Shown: positions 1-12,399 of the stretch, one piece after another
How positions within the stretch are numbered: position 1 is the first letter of the stretch
How the letters are laid out: every line of letters begins with the position of its first letter
DNA from: Schistocerca nitens
Lineage: Eukaryota; Arthropoda; Insecta; Orthoptera; Acrididae
Assembly: GCF_023898315.1 (NCBI RefSeq)
Contig: NC_064616.1
Location: 534,397,102-534,461,101, forward strand
Reading direction: 5' to 3'
DNA length: 64,000 nucleotides
Translations under genes and position numbers: made by a program
Notes under the pieces: generated by a model
The model's database searches: none
What the model was told of the DNA's origin: nothing
Seen by the model: only the letters and a program-made list of their open reading frames with translations

Positions 1-67
1 TGGGCTCTTATAACTGCCATCTGGTTTCTGTACAAATTGTAAATAGCCTTTTGCTCCCTGTATTTTA
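1..67 (-). mobile_element. RTE-like LINE fragment at window edge
   Basis: Positions 4-67 are close to the reverse complement of the reverse-transcriptase region of the LINE at 38726-42222 (around 41235-41300), with a couple of mismatches. Homology stops after about 67. On the minus strand this is the 5' truncation point, and the 3' part would lie outside the window to the left. Confidence 0.8.
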
Positions 68-980
68 GTATGTCAGTAACTGTGGTATATTGTGCCCCAT
101 TTGTTTGTTAGGATCGAACTGTCGGGTATACGGCCGTGTGCGGCGACAGTCGGCAGTCTAACAGCGCATTGAGGAAGCTTCTCGCTCCGTGACACCGGCG
201 ACGTTGCAACTCGGCCACACCACATTTAGAAGGTGCATTGCGTTATACGCAGCGTGTGCGGTCTGCCCTGAAACTTTGAAAAGTTGTAGCTCCCAAACAA
301 AAGGTGATAGGAACGTCATTTAAATTGATATATACACAGCTAGTGTTACTGATTCCAGTGCATGATACAAATAACTATTGTTCCATTTAATAAATTGTAT
401 CTTTTTGCTGTAACTCTTTGGATAATACAATAAACTATGTTCATAGCTCCACAGACAATGTAACGCTTCTTGTGGTGACCTACCGCAATAAATATTTCAG
501 TCTCCTATTACTTTGTAACTTACAGAGGCTAACACTTCTAGTGAAACACCCTGTATATGTTCTTTAATTTCGTTTTTTGTTAACAATATCAGCTTTTTCC
601 CACGAAATAGCACCTTTCAAGCACCTCCTTTACTCTTATGAAGGAAGGCGGCAGTATTTTAATAAATATATATTCAGTGATCTACCACAAGAATTGAAGA
701 TTCTTAGCATTGTCCACTCTCTTTCAAATATAAATTCTCATGGGTCACATCTTCTATTTTGTCGATGAACATCTTGAAAATTTTTCTCATCCCTGCCTTA
801 CACTGTTGATTGCGTTTATATGAACTTGACAGCTTGTCGTCTTTTTAGGATCATAAACATTTTACTTTACCTGTTATTGCTTTTCTGTTGCAATTTCATC
901 TACAGACATGTCCCATGACTATGGAGATTTGCTCCTCAAGTTGGTCGCATGGCACTAGACGTGTAATATAAAAAAATAAT
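68..980. other. Non-coding stretch, no gene seen
   Basis: A moderately GC-rich patch near 120-240 is followed by AT-rich DNA. Short ORFs here have no recognisable domain. I see no structured repeat. Confidence 0.6.
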
Positions 981-1287
981 ACATCTGCATCTACATACAT
1001 ACTGTGCAGGCCATCGTATGGTGCGTGGCGGAGTGTACCCTGTGTCATTACTGTTTTTTCCTACTTATTTGCAATTTCTTACATTTTTCTACAGTTATAG
1101 CTAGCAGCCATTCATCACGCCAACTAGAAATTTTACCTAAATCATCTTTTATGCACCCATAGTCACTCAACGATGACACCTTCCCATACAACACGGCATC
1201 GTCAGCAAACGGCCATAGACTGCTGCTTACCTGGTGCGCCAGATCCTTTATGTATATAGAAAATAACGGCGGTCCCGTCACACTTCA
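981..1287 (-). mobile_element. CR1/L2-like LINE fragment (RT plus 3' tail)
   Basis: On the minus strand the reading frame carries an RT segment with FSIYIKDL (motif B region) and FADDAVLY (motif C, the catalytic aspartates). A short 3' end then finishes in degenerate GTAGAT-type repeats (the acatctgcatctacat run near 981). This tail type recurs at 4440-4600 and 23011. The piece is 5'-truncated and lacks the endonuclease. It is a dead relic of the same kind of element as the one at 23011-27050. Confidence 0.75.
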
Positions 1288-1680
1288 CATTCGACTTCGC
1301 AAGCCACGCCCTCTTATCGATGACATCATCATCACTAGCCATCCACCTAGCTATGACATCATAATAATGATGTCAGAAACTCAGCTTCTTTGCATGAAAT
1401 CATGTTGGCACGAAATTCAAAAATACCGAAGAAACAGACAATCAGTACGTAGCTGACATGTTCAAAAGTATCCAAACGATCTGAATTTCAATTTTGTATG
1501 ATGTACAAAAGAATCCGAATGACTTGTGTTCTTCATGAAAGTAGGTAAGCTTCACCTAAATTGCTTCAATTTGCATCATGTTCAGAGACGTATTCGAAAC
1601 TTTTGAATTCTGTTTCCTGACGTATTAAGAAGTATATGAACAACCTGCAATATGCATGCACACATACACACACACACACA

Positions 1681-1717
<37 letters not shown>

Positions 1718-2569
1718 GCTCCATTTTAGGTGTGGGAGAAAATAGTGCATCACGTTCTACATTACAGAAATATAATTGGTATTAAGGCCTGACTAAGGTA
1801 ACTTTTTTTTATTCTATCTGCAGTTATGTTCCACAGACGCTTTGTACAACGTCGCATATTTTCGCTCTTTAACTCCACAAAACTTGCTAAAAATAATAAA
1901 TTTCGACAAAATGTTTAATGCATAGTATAACTACATAATTTCATAATACGTAATGAGAGCTATGTAATACAGGAAGTAGAGATATAAACATAATACAACA
2001 TGGCCAAAAACAAGGATGCAAGTAGCCTCCATACACAGAAACCAAAGTTTAAACCACCCAAATAATTCACTATATTAAAAAAAGAACATATTTATCACAT
2101 TACGTAAAGCTTCCGTGTACAAAACACACGAAGCACTACTGTTGTAACCCATTCCTTTATGACAGCAGAAAAAGGAAACTAAATTACAGGCTAAGTAGAA
2201 CTTACCAATGAGCTTTGTTCGCCATTAGCACCACATATAAAATAATCAAAATGGTCTGTATTATTCATCAAAATAGATGATTGTTTTCTACACCATCTAC
2301 TGATCTAATTTACAGCCTAAAGTTCATTTTTCAAAGAGAATTTGTTGATATTTGTACCATATAAAGCGTCAGTGTCATTTGTTAAAAACTCGTCTTAGTT
2401 CAGCTAAAGCCGATATCAAATTCAGACAAGTATTATAGAGACCCTCATGCTAAGATAAAAACTATATCTTGCTGTATAAACGTTGGTCGTCTTCAGTGAT
2501 AATGCTGAACTATGCTGTTCCACAGTGAAGTCTAGATGCTATTTTGGTCAACAGATTACAGGCTACAGA
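1288..2569. other. Non-coding stretch with a CA microsatellite
   Basis: AT-rich DNA with no recognisable coding segment. The only clear structure is the CA run listed separately. Confidence 0.6.
1663..1716. repeat. (CA)n microsatellite
   Basis: Almost uninterrupted CA dinucleotides with one or two T interruptions. Confidence 0.95.
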
Positions 2570-2870
2570 AAAATTGTTGCAAATTGCCCCGTGCACCACA
2601 ATGTTATAGCAAATTTGTAACGGGATCCACCACATAAGATGATTGTTACAAGAAATTGTAGCAAACTGCACCACATATCTTCATGTTACATCGAAAGACG
2701 CAACAACATCCCCTTAGATCGTTATGTGATAGAAATGTAGCAAACTGTCCCCTAAATCGCTATATTACAGCAAAACTATACCAAATTACCTCATATGTCA
2801 CAAGAAATGCAGTATTTTACTCGTCATTTAATCGAAACAATCAATTTGTATGTATCCGCCATCTTAGGTT
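2570..2870 (-). repeat. Degenerate minisatellite, reverse-oriented block
   Basis: Loose repeats of a unit of about 40-45 bases. Recurring words are gcaaattgcccc, atgttata and gcaaa-t-gtaa. The words are the reverse complement of those at 3120-3500 and 4160-4930, so this block is inverted relative to them. The ORF at 2683-2874 is a by-product of the repeat. Confidence 0.65.
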
Positions 2871-3119
2871 ATGACTACATGAGATGAAAGTCAGTGACCA
2901 GAGTGAGATGACAGTATACTAAAGTGCGATGTCGACTGTGTCATCATTGATACAGTGCTGACCTGTGCACACGAAGCTGACCTGTGGACACGAAGTATTT
3001 TGCTTTTTGAAACAAGTCTTGATGCGCAGCTGTTGACAAGACTCAATTATCCGATTAATCGCTTTTGCTTGTTGGATCAAGACAAAGTTTACTAGGACAG
3101 GTCTGAATTTGATTAATTG

Positions 3120-3510
3120 GCGACATATGGGGCAAATTGTTCAATTTTTTTCTAAGAATGATAATGAATGGGTAAATTTCTAATTATGATGTTTGATGAG
3201 GCTGTATGTTATAGTTTTGTTTAATACTTGACAACTTGACATGCTATTTGAGATACTACAGCTGAAACCCACTTGCAGTGAAAGGGACAATTTGAAACGA
3301 TTTTTCTGTAACAAGTCGATGTATGGGGCAATTTGTTACAATTTTGCTATAATAGGGGCAATTTGCTGGTGTTTTGCTGCAACATAGAAGTGAATGGGGT
3401 AATTTGTTAGAATTTTTGCTATAATATAGTACTTCACAAAGCAAATTTTTTATATTTTACTGCAACATGACGATGTATGAGACAATTTGTTACAGTTTCC
3501 ATTGGAATTT
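3120..3510 (+). repeat. Degenerate minisatellite, forward block
   Basis: Repeated words ggggcaatttgttacaa, ttttgct and aacat occur about every 40-45 bases with much divergence. It is the same family as the blocks at 2570-2870 (inverted) and 4160-4930. Confidence 0.65.
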
Positions 3511-3689
3511 GTCTGCAACTAAATATAAAATGAGGGAGATACAGTAGCTTATACACAATGCCAAGTTATGGTGCATATGTGCACTGTCAGCTTCTGGAGT
3601 TACAATTGTATTTGAGATCCAGACGCTGATACCTTCTTCCAGGTTATGGCACACGCACTGTCAGCTTCCAGGTTATGTCACGCATACTG

Positions 3690-4140
3690 TCAACATGAAT
3701 TTGGGTTAATGGTAGCCACCATGTTTAGAGTAACGGCAGTCACAAAGTCAAATGACCATCAATGCCCCCAGTGGCATCCAGTGTAATGGTAGTTGCCATG
3801 ATTCGGATAATAGCAGTCACCATATCAATTGACAATTGTCGCCCCACTCAGTAGTATCTTTGGTGATAGTAGTCACCTTGTCAACTGATCATTACTCCCC
3901 CATATGTTGAAGTGCTGTGACAGTCGGTAGAAGTGAGAAGTAATAGTAGTCACCATGTCAGGTGGCCATCACTGCCTTACCCAACAACAACCAGGTAACG
4001 GCAGTAACCATATAAACAGAACATCATTGCCACACAACACTACCGATGGTAATGATAGTCACCCAGGTAAATGGACAGGTTTGCCCAATAGTATCTGGGA
4101 TAATGACAGTCACCATACATGAATTCTCCATTCTTGGTCT
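3690..4140 (+). repeat. Degenerate tandem repeat of a different unit (about 60-70 bp)
   Basis: The words gtaatggtagtcaccatgt and gaccatcactgcccc recur in drifted form around 3715, 3785, 3850, 3945, 4040 and 4105. The unit differs from that of the flanking minisatellite, so one array sits within another. No coding function is seen. Confidence 0.6.
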
Positions 4141-4159
4141 GTAACAGTATCCACCATGT

Positions 4160-4930
4160 GTTCATGATGTATGGGGAAATTCGTTACAATTTTGTATTAC
4201 TATTGTGATGTATGTAGTAATTTGGCACAACTTTGCATTGGCATGTCGATGTATAAGGCAATTTGTTACAGTTGCATTACAGTTAGTTCTGTGTCCCTAC
4301 TAGGGAGGCTAACTCTCATCTTTACATATGTTATACCCTGATCGCTCTGAAATGAGCACTTTTCGGGGTGCACCGAAGTGCTACAGCCAGCACTGTACAG
4401 TTTACAAGTTTTCAGTACTGGAAGAGATGCTCCCATTACTATATACAATGAACCCTTACTGTCGAATTCTGAAGGTGTTGTTCTGATTGTTTGGAAGTGG
4501 AACAGGGAGAGAAGATGCTAGTTGTGGTACGAGGTACCCTCCGCCAAGCACCATATGGTGGATTGCGGAGTATGTATGTAGATTTAGATGTAGATGTAGA
4601 ACTATGAAGGCTTTTCACAAATAATCTGACGGTGATTGCCAAAATTGGTGACAATGTCATGCAATAATGATAGTATATTGGGTGTTTTGTTACAATTTTG
4701 ATATAACTTGTGAGTGCAATTGCTATTTGTTACGATATTGCTGAGTTATGGTCATGTACCAAGCAATCTGTTACAGTTTTGCTACAGTATGGCAACATAT
4801 GGGGCAATTTGTTACAATTTTGCTAGAATATGTCAATGTATGGGCGACTTTGCTACAATTTTGCTATAGTACAGTACTGTATGGGGTAAACTGCTACAAT
4901 GCTACAGTAAAATTGCAATGTATGGGTTGA
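4160..4930 (+). repeat. Degenerate minisatellite, interrupted by a LINE tail
   Basis: The words caatttgttaca, attttgct and gtatgggg return at about 4160, 4200, 4240, 4680, 4740, 4795, 4835 and 4880. The array is interrupted by the LINE 3' fragment near 4440-4600. The ORF at 4748-4930 is just the repeat read in one frame. Confidence 0.65.
4440..4601 (+). mobile_element. CR1/L2-like LINE 3' end fragment
   Basis: The sequence ggtaccctccgcca, then a conserved stretch, then a run of GTAGAT-like hexamers (4575-4600) is the 3' terminus of the LINE family seen in the opposite orientation at 981-1287. Only the terminal portion is present. Confidence 0.7.
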
Positions 4931-6160
4931 AGACTGATGTAGTATAAGCTGTGTGATAGCATTAAGTTAGCATTATCAGCAGAAGATGAGAGGAGTTTTG
5001 TACTGCAAGATAAAGATAGTAACCAACGATGAAATTGCTATAATGTTTCAGTGACTCTGAGAAGTACTTGAAAGATGATAGCTGAAAGCATAGCAACCAC
5101 AATATCCTTCTTATATTAATGTGCATTACTACTATTCTGTGTAATATTTCATCAAAGTATTGTGTGACAATAATTTAGAATTATCAGCAGAAGATAACAA
5201 ACGTTTTGCAGTGCAAAAGAAAAGTTTTTACCGTAGCAGAGTCTCATTGACTTTGATATCAGTTGTAACTGAAGTGACACGACATCTTGACAAATAATTT
5301 GGGCAATTTACACATGGGAATAACATTGTTTACTTTTATACAAACATGTAACAATTCTCGTCGGAAAATATACTTTACGCTGTAAGGTATATCAGGAGTT
5401 CTACCAGCTATGTTTTGTACTGTTGTAGAATAAATTTTTATGTAATTTGATAAATAATACAGACAATGTAGTACAATGGCCAAATTAAACTTGTTGCCAA
5501 GTGCTGCTTAACCTGTTAGTTATATTAGTAGTTCCAATTAAGTAAGCCATGATTCTTTTAAAGTTGTAAAAAATTAGGTTATGACAATAGCAACTTGTGT
5601 GTTTTTTTTGTTCGAAACCTGCATATTTTAATTAACAGTGTTGTCTTGGTGCAAAGTTCAAATTTGCTTTCACAGTCATAGGTTTGTAATTATACTTGCA
5701 TATAAAGATAAGCAATCTCTGTGTGAATTGTACTCGAAATCCTTACATTTTTTTGATAAAAAGTTTTAGTTTGGTGCAAAGATCGTATTTTTTAAATACT
5801 GAGCTTTCCTTTCTGTGTGTGTAAGCTTCTTCCATCAATGTGTTTACTCATGTTGAATTGAGCTGACCACTGTATGTCTTGCATTACGTAGTTCTCCTTT
5901 CGTCTTACGAAAATACATAGTGTAAATAATACAACATATTAACTAAGTCGTCCAATACGTCATTTTTCGTGAGGTTTGTTGTGACGATGTTTCGAAAATT
6001 GTGGCATCAGTGTATAAAACACCAGTGAAATATAACTGCAGGTATGTTCCGGATTTAAAAGCTAAAATGCTCGAGCGATAATGCCAATTACATATACGAA
6101 GACAGTAACTTGTTCTCGAAAGAACAGTTACTGTTAATGACCGTGCAGCTTTTCCCTGGA
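4931..6160. other. Non-coding AT-rich stretch
   Basis: Nothing recognisable: only short ORFs without motifs, and no clear repeat. Confidence 0.5.
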
Positions 6161-6162
6161 AT

Positions 6163-6285
6163 AAATGATGACTAACTGAAAACCTCAGCTGCCGACAGGT
6201 GTTGTTGATATACCTCGATGTGGACAGCTGAAAATGTGTGCCCCGACACCTGTCGGCAGCTGAGGTTTTCAGTTAGTCATCATTT
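6163..6285. repeat. Perfect 40-bp inverted repeat (hairpin)
   Basis: The left arm 6163-6202 and right arm 6246-6285 are exact reverse complements. They are separated by a 43-base spacer that holds atacctcgatg and gacagctgaaaatgtgtg. The spacer resembles, from memory, the region next to a tRNA-like head in an orthopteran SINE. It looks like a foldback or MITE-like insertion. Confidence 0.9.
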
Positions 6286-6828
6286 AATGCCAATTGCATT
6301 TTTATAGCGCAGAACATGATATATCATCATCTTCTCCACCTAAAATGGTGCTTAGTGAGGTGAAGTGTTACTGAAAAACTTCTAAAAATGGCAGGCAATG
6401 AAAATTTAATCAATATACTACAAGTAACATAGCTTCTAGTAAGCCTAAGGTCAAAATGCCAACACCCTTTATATATTCTGAGAGGTACGAGTATTTTGGA
6501 CATGAAAGTAATATTTTGATACTTGACATATACATTTTTTTCTGTTGTATCTTCTTTTTCCCTAAACTAGTGCTTGCCGACGTTTGTTTTGAGCATACTC
6601 TCATTTAGGCCTAAGATGAAATGTCAGCTACCTATGTAGCATGTTATTTTAGGTGATTCATGAATCACTGTAAGTTACACTCTTTATGTATTTTACATGT
6701 GGAAATAATGTTGTGATACATGACATAAAATATTGTATGTGTGTATGTCACTGACATATTTTCCTCACATACGTTATAGACTCACAAAGACATTTTAACA
6801 CTTGGCCTAACCAGTGTGTGAGCGTGCT

Positions 6829-6830
<2 letters not shown>

Positions 6831-6869
<39 letters not shown>
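6831..6869. repeat. (GT)n microsatellite
   Basis: A simple alternating GT run, flanked by further GT-rich words. Confidence 0.95.
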
Positions 6870-6873
<4 letters not shown>

Positions 6874-8504
6874 TGGGTGGTGCGTGAGCTTATGAATGTT
6901 TGATAAATAATACAAATCATTTGGGTGCTTTTAAACATGCCAGATACATAATGAATGATAGTTTGATTGGCATTTTTTATTTCCCTGCCACCATGGTGTC
7001 TTATAAAGGGGACATGGCTTGTGTCTTCATGGTTATTAAGGCTTAGATAATGTGCATCTCTTGTGACGTTATGATACTGACGTGATAGATAAGGTGCAGT
7101 GGCTTGTTATGTAACATGTCATGTCATGTGCTGAAAATAAGTGACCGCATGTAACATCGCCAGGGTTCAAGGAAAGTCAAAGTGGTCCAAAGTTGCCAAA
7201 GCCATTCTGATTATATATGAATTACTGGGAAGTATAGTTATCCATTCCAGTTAATGGTGCTAAGTATTTTTTCAAAGTGCTTTCTCACCTACTCAAAACT
7301 AAGTGGGATTGTCCATCGTTACACTTAACTGGCAGTGCTAAAATCACCATGAGAACTTGATCAGGTAATGAACTGCAAGTTGGCATGAATGAGTTCCATC
7401 CAGAATAGCACAATTGCCACTAATCTGGGAATATACTTTCTTGAGTAGTAGAGAGCGACTGGTAAGACATTAGGAAGTCCCAGAGGAGGTCGATAACTTG
7501 GCCCACTTCCATAGCAAATGAGATTGACAGAGTTATAAAATTACTTATATATACACAATATATATAGAGCCTACAAAGAAAGTTCACACCAGTTTCACCT
7601 TATCACTGTGATGAATGCAGCGAGATTAAGATGAGAACTATACTCCAAAAACTCTACACATCACCAGCAATTTAAAAGAATTATATATTAATTTTAATAT
7701 ATACTATCCAATGAAATATGATCTGCACGAACGGTAAGTCAGATGATAACTAAGGACGCTATCCACTACATGTACACAACACAACCTTGTACAATCAGTA
7801 TCATTGTTGCAGCACCACTATTAACTGAAGAGAGATGTGTGAATCTGTCATAGTAAGGTAAGTATGAGTGAAAGCATGCTCCAACAACCACGCCTGAGGT
7901 GTCTTTGGACAGCAGTTGTGACCAAACACTGTACACTATTAAGGAGTAGAGCAGCAATGCAACATTAGGATGAGTAGATATTGCTGAAATGAGTGGAAAC
8001 TATGTTCAGTAATAATTAGCATTAGTGCCAGTTCCATAATTAAATTCAACTGTAATGCCAATGTAGTGAAACCCGTTACAAATAGTGACCTTGCTACATC
8101 AAGTAGAATTCTTATTACGACGTTGGATGAGTAGATATAATTGTAATTTATGTTTAAGTATCGTGATTTAGATTTTAAGGTAACTGACAATCATTAAGAT
8201 TAACTTCTATTTACATTTTATGTACTCCCCACACTAAAAGTAAGTAGTGGAAGCACCAAAACGATCAGTGTAATGAGAAGCCTACCTTAGATATTAGGCT
8301 GGCCACACAACATATTGTAATCAGTGTACACTTATAAGTATGTAGTTTTTTGCAATTGTAGCACGACAAGCCACTGGAACACATAATCAGCACCTATATA
8401 TAAGAGAGCAAAGCTCTGGAAATTGAACTGTAACATAATTTCCTGTTCCCTAACCCACAAACTTCAACATTATACCTTGTAATACTTCAATACTGTATAT
8501 TTTA

Positions 8505-8950
8505 ACCATGCATTATGTTCAATATTGCCCATTGCGTAAAAATGTTATTTACAATGTAAAACATGTATGTTGCTCAATGTAAGTTGCTAGTGCTCAGTTA
8601 TGGCACCATAACCTCATATATTGTAGCAATGCAAGATTATGTATTCTAATTATTGTGTGTAATACTGGCCACTGTCTAGAGTTTAGCTTACATTGTAAAC
8701 CAAGAGAAAAAGTCTTTGTTGCACAACATAAATGAAACGTACTCATTTTAACAACTCTCAGGAAAAATCCATTTAACCTGTAATATTGTGTAGTTTAATT
8801 ATTTATTGTGTTTAACATTAACCATTGCGTAATGTGTAACTTCAACGTTAAGAAAAAAGTTTGATGCACAACACCATATACAAGTGATTGTATATTCGCC
8901 TATAATGTTTGGTTACATAAGAACATGTGTCTCCTGCAGAAGATAGTTAC
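8505..8950 (+). repeat. Possible degenerate tandem repeat (about 145 bp)
   Basis: Similar phrases recur: aatattgcccattgcgtaa near 8521, aatactggccactgtctag near 8661 and aacattaaccattgcgtaa near 8812. The second and third are followed by aagaaaaaagt or gagaaaaagtc and gcacaac. Spacing is about 140-150 bases and copies are strongly diverged. Confidence 0.4.
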
Positions 8951-10033
8951 TTATTTCCTTAAGATAGTCTAATTAGCAGAAAAGTAGTTCGAAATAAACA
9001 AAAATCATTAGAAGGAAAGCACTGTGCTTATTATTAAACCTTATAAACTCCGGGAATTTTGTAGCGAGCACTTTTCCGCGGTAAATCTGGTGGTCGACAG
9101 TGAATATTGGGGTTCAAACATGCAGTGGTGGTCTCTTACCACCAGCGAGTTTGAAAGTGTTATTTGGGGGTGAGAGACCTTGTTCAGGGGCTGTCGCACT
9201 CGGAATTTTTCACAGGTCTATGATTCACGATTGGTAGAAATCAATCAGGGTACTGCATTCAGTGAGCTTTGCCACTGGATTTGCAGTGCTGCTGTAACTG
9301 TATATGTTTCACATAAGAATAAACGCATGCTTAAGCTTTAATATTCCACGTCATAGATGGTTTTCTTAAAGCAAACACATATAGACTAGTTTCCAGTGGA
9401 GCATCCGGACACAACAGCACACCACGGCATTGTAATGTAACACATGTGACTCAAATATTGAAGTCTCTTTACTCATCGTCATGAGACACAACTATTAATG
9501 TATTACACAATATACATCCTATAACAGATACTTTATTGTGCCATGGGTGGACAGTCTCCCCGTAGATCACGAGGAAAAGCTAAAGAACGAGGTAATACTG
9601 TACGTTTTAGGAATATACTTGGTGTAAGCAGTAATATAAGGTATAACATATCGCTGAGCTGTATTAGAGGCAAGAAGGCCAGAACCATCATACATCGAAC
9701 CATACACAGAGCTCAGAAAGCTCATTAAATTTCGTTTCGAAGAAGAAATGAAATGGGAAACGAAAATATAAACAGATCTATTTTAATTTTGTGCGCACCA
9801 TTATTTCAGAAACTAGAGTCTTACGTAGATATTTGGGAAGTGTAGTAGAATAACTATAAATGTGATATGGTTCTAGAATTAGCAAACTCTGTGTGTTGTA
9901 CTTGCAAATAATTCTGCATTTTAATGACACTGCAGCGCTTGGAAGTTTTCACCATCTTATACGAAAAGAGATACAACAGAATTCAGAAATTTTTCCCAAT
10001 TAAATGATATTACCCCCAAGAATGTAATAGTAC

Positions 10034-10362
10034 TAAACTAAACTAAACTTCTTCCGAACAGACCTGGGAAAACCCAACGGTACCGACAGGTCGCCGTATC
10101 ATCCTCGCCCACAGGCGTCACAGGATGCTGATATGGAGGGGCACACCGCTCTCCGGGCCGTATGTCACTTTACGAAACCAGAGTCGCTACTTCTCAATCA
10201 AATAACTCCTCAGTTTGCCTCACAGGGGCTAAGTGCACCCTGCTTGCCAACAGCGCTAGACAGACCGGATGGTCGCCCATCCAAGTGCTAGCGCAGCCCG
10301 ACAGCGCTTAACTTCGGTGATCAGACGGAAACCAGTGTTACCACTGCGCAAAGGTCGTTGAC
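10034..10362 (-). mobile_element. 5S rRNA-derived SINE (SINE3-like)
   Basis: On the minus strand the element starts at 10362 with a head resembling animal 5S rRNA. It carries GATCACCGAAGTTAAGC and then ACTTGGATGGG, which are 5S landmark words and include part of the internal polymerase III promoter region. A body of about 200 bases follows, and the 3' end is a short AGTTT-type tail (10034-10048 on the plus strand). It does not encode protein and would need LINE machinery to move. The 5S similarity ends before a full 5S gene, so this is not a working 5S gene. Confidence 0.85.
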
Positions 10363-10369
10363 ATTTGAC

Positions 10370-10960
10370 AGTACTGAAATTTACAGTGTATCTAAATAAC
10401 ATATTTCCTCCTTTTCAGCGGAGTTGTCCTATAGAACTGTAAAGATACTAAACCCTGGCACCTTCGTTCTTGCAACATTACGAGGTAACTGGAGAGACAA
10501 TTCGAATTATTTTGAGAAAAACTGTCACTGGGGAACAGTATTTGTACTTTAATTCTGCCACAGATTGAATCTCTTAAAGATATTTCTTCCGTTTTGCAGA
10601 GATTTTATTCGGCTGTTTGCTACTGCGACCATAAATGCCACTTCCTTATTTTTCAACAGTCAGCAACTTCATTTTCTTTATACAGGTTTTTTATGTCAAC
10701 CACGGCAGACTGATAAATGTTAGCGTTTTGCCGTAACTACTAATGACTTCTTGGTAAGTATGAATGATTGCACGAGAAGGGAGCTTCAAAAGTTTTGAAT
10801 GCCAGCTGTTTCTGGGAATAGTTTGTCGCTTTATATATATATATAACATGCTGCATGAAGGAATTATCCGAACGGACGGAAGTCGGTGGGTATGATGTGC
10901 ATTTACAGGCAAACGATTCATTACAGTATCAGACAAAGAAAGAGTTTCATAATTTGAGCA
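10370..10960. other. Non-coding stretch
   Basis: No recognisable gene. There is a short TA run at about 10833-10845. Confidence 0.5.
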
Positions 10961-10962
10961 AG

Positions 10963-11961
10963 TCAAAAACGCGTTGGTCCATCTCTGGCTTTTATACCTT
11001 TCTTTGGCTTGGCATTGACTGACAAGAGTTGTTGGCTGCTCCCCTGCGGGATATCATGCCAAATTCTGTGAAACTGACACGTTAGATCGTCAAAATCCTG
11101 ACCTGGTTGGAGGGCCCTGTCCTTAGTGCTCCAAACGTTCCAAATTGGGGAGATATGCGGCCAAGATAGGGTTCGGCAAGCACGAATACAAGCATTAGAA
11201 ACTCTCGCTGTGTGTGGTTGAGCATTATCTTGGTGAAATGTAAGCCTAGGATGGCTTTCCCTGAAGGGTGATGAAGCGGGGTGTATCGTTGACACACTGC
11301 TGTACTGTAAGAGTCCTAATATGAAATGAGATGGTACCTCAGACTAGCACTTCTGGCAGTCGAGCCACATGACGTGCTACAGTCATTTTGGTATCCATTT
11401 CCCCCCCCCCCCCCCCGCAAGTCCCCCATCCCTTCCCCCCCCCCCCCCATTGTCCTCAGGAATCCTGCTGAGCTGGTCATCGCGGCTCATTTCGAAGCGG
11501 GACCCATCACTGAAGACAATCCTACTCAAGTCAGTGAGCAAATGTACCCGACACCACTATAATCGGTGTTATTGGTGTTCAGAGGTCAATGGCAGTTGGA
11601 GCAAGGGGCCCTATGAGGTCAGCCCCCTTTCTGCGAGCGACCTATTAACGGTCTATAGCGGTCACTGAAGCACCAGTTGCTTGTCGGATCGATGAGAATG
11701 ACGAGTTCAGGCCTCTGAGTGCCTCTCCGATGTTTGCCCGGTCCTCACGTTCTGTCTTCTCATCGATCGCTTCCTTCTTGACGCTGTGTTCTGCCATGGT
11801 TCATCCATTCCTGCCAAAATCGTCGAACAGTGGCGTAGCTCCAATTCCAGTGTCGAGAGATTCGCCAGTCACTCCTCTCGGCTTCTTTGAGCTCAACTAC
11901 ACGTCCTTTTCTCAAATGCTGGCATCTGTGTATATTGTTCATGTGCCTGTCTGCGAGGCAT
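10963..11961 (-). pseudogene. Tc1-like transposase pseudogene
   Basis: Read on the minus strand, this is a DDE transposase of the Tc1/mariner superfamily. An HTH segment ending in VRRFWQEWMNHGRTQRQEG lies at 11760-11942. A first catalytic region, FSDGSRF, lies near 11500-11520. The second, HQDNAQPHTARV, is near 11220, and a C-terminal end GPTRF lies before the stop at 10963. The family normally has DESRF and SPDLSPIEN. Here the glutamate of the first motif is glycine, and the third motif is shortened to SPIWN, so the catalytic glutamate is lost. A run of cytosines at 11400-11450 interrupts the gene. Frameshifts and stops confirm that it is dead. Terminal inverted repeats were not identified. 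Confidence 0.8.
11400..11450 (+). repeat. Poly-C low-complexity tract
   Basis: Two runs of C separated by a short spacer lie inside the transposase relic. They give rise to the proline-rich ORFs on the plus strand, which are not genes. The exact run length is prone to assembly error. Confidence 0.9.
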
Positions 11962-12399
11962 AGTTACTCTTCAACTGAGTACACGGAATGAAATTTGCGA
12001 AGACTGTGCCCTGGTATCGACATATCCTCCGTTTACTCTGCTTGACAGCTGCGAGGCGAAACTGCGCTGTAGCATCACAGATTCATCCACTGGCCGCCAA
12101 AGTGTACAGTTTTGAATTTACCGTCTATACCTGCATGAATATAAGTTTGTGGCCAGTTTGCATAACTCCTTCGCTGTGTGCTATTTTTTTCTTAGGGTGT
12201 ATTTACGGAGTTCCAAAATAGCTGGAACTCCCTATACTGATTATATAACTGAGTTCACTGTGGTTACTTTGTGTCTTGTATTGCCATTCTCTCTTACCAG
12301 CGCTTCCAACATACTGAACAGTGTGATGCCAAATACAGTTACAATCGTAATATCTTTTCTTCGCCAGTTTTTTGTGTTTCTTATAACATGATAGAAACA

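Larger units (their letters stand above)
6286..10033. other. Long non-coding stretch
   Basis: AT-rich and without a supportable gene. It contains a GT run and weak repeats at 8500-8950, both listed separately. The 61-codon ORF at 9543 has a basic, low-complexity translation without a recognisable family, and I do not call it. Confidence 0.5.

Noticed and set aside
9543..9728. 61-codon basic ORF resembling a nuclear protein
   Set aside because: Short and low complexity, with no homologous context; chance is likely.
10250..10362. 5S rRNA gene
   Set aside because: 5S similarity is partial and continues into a SINE body and tail.
11326..11668. Proline-rich ORFs on the plus strand
   Set aside because: They arise from the poly-C tract within a minus-strand transposase relic.
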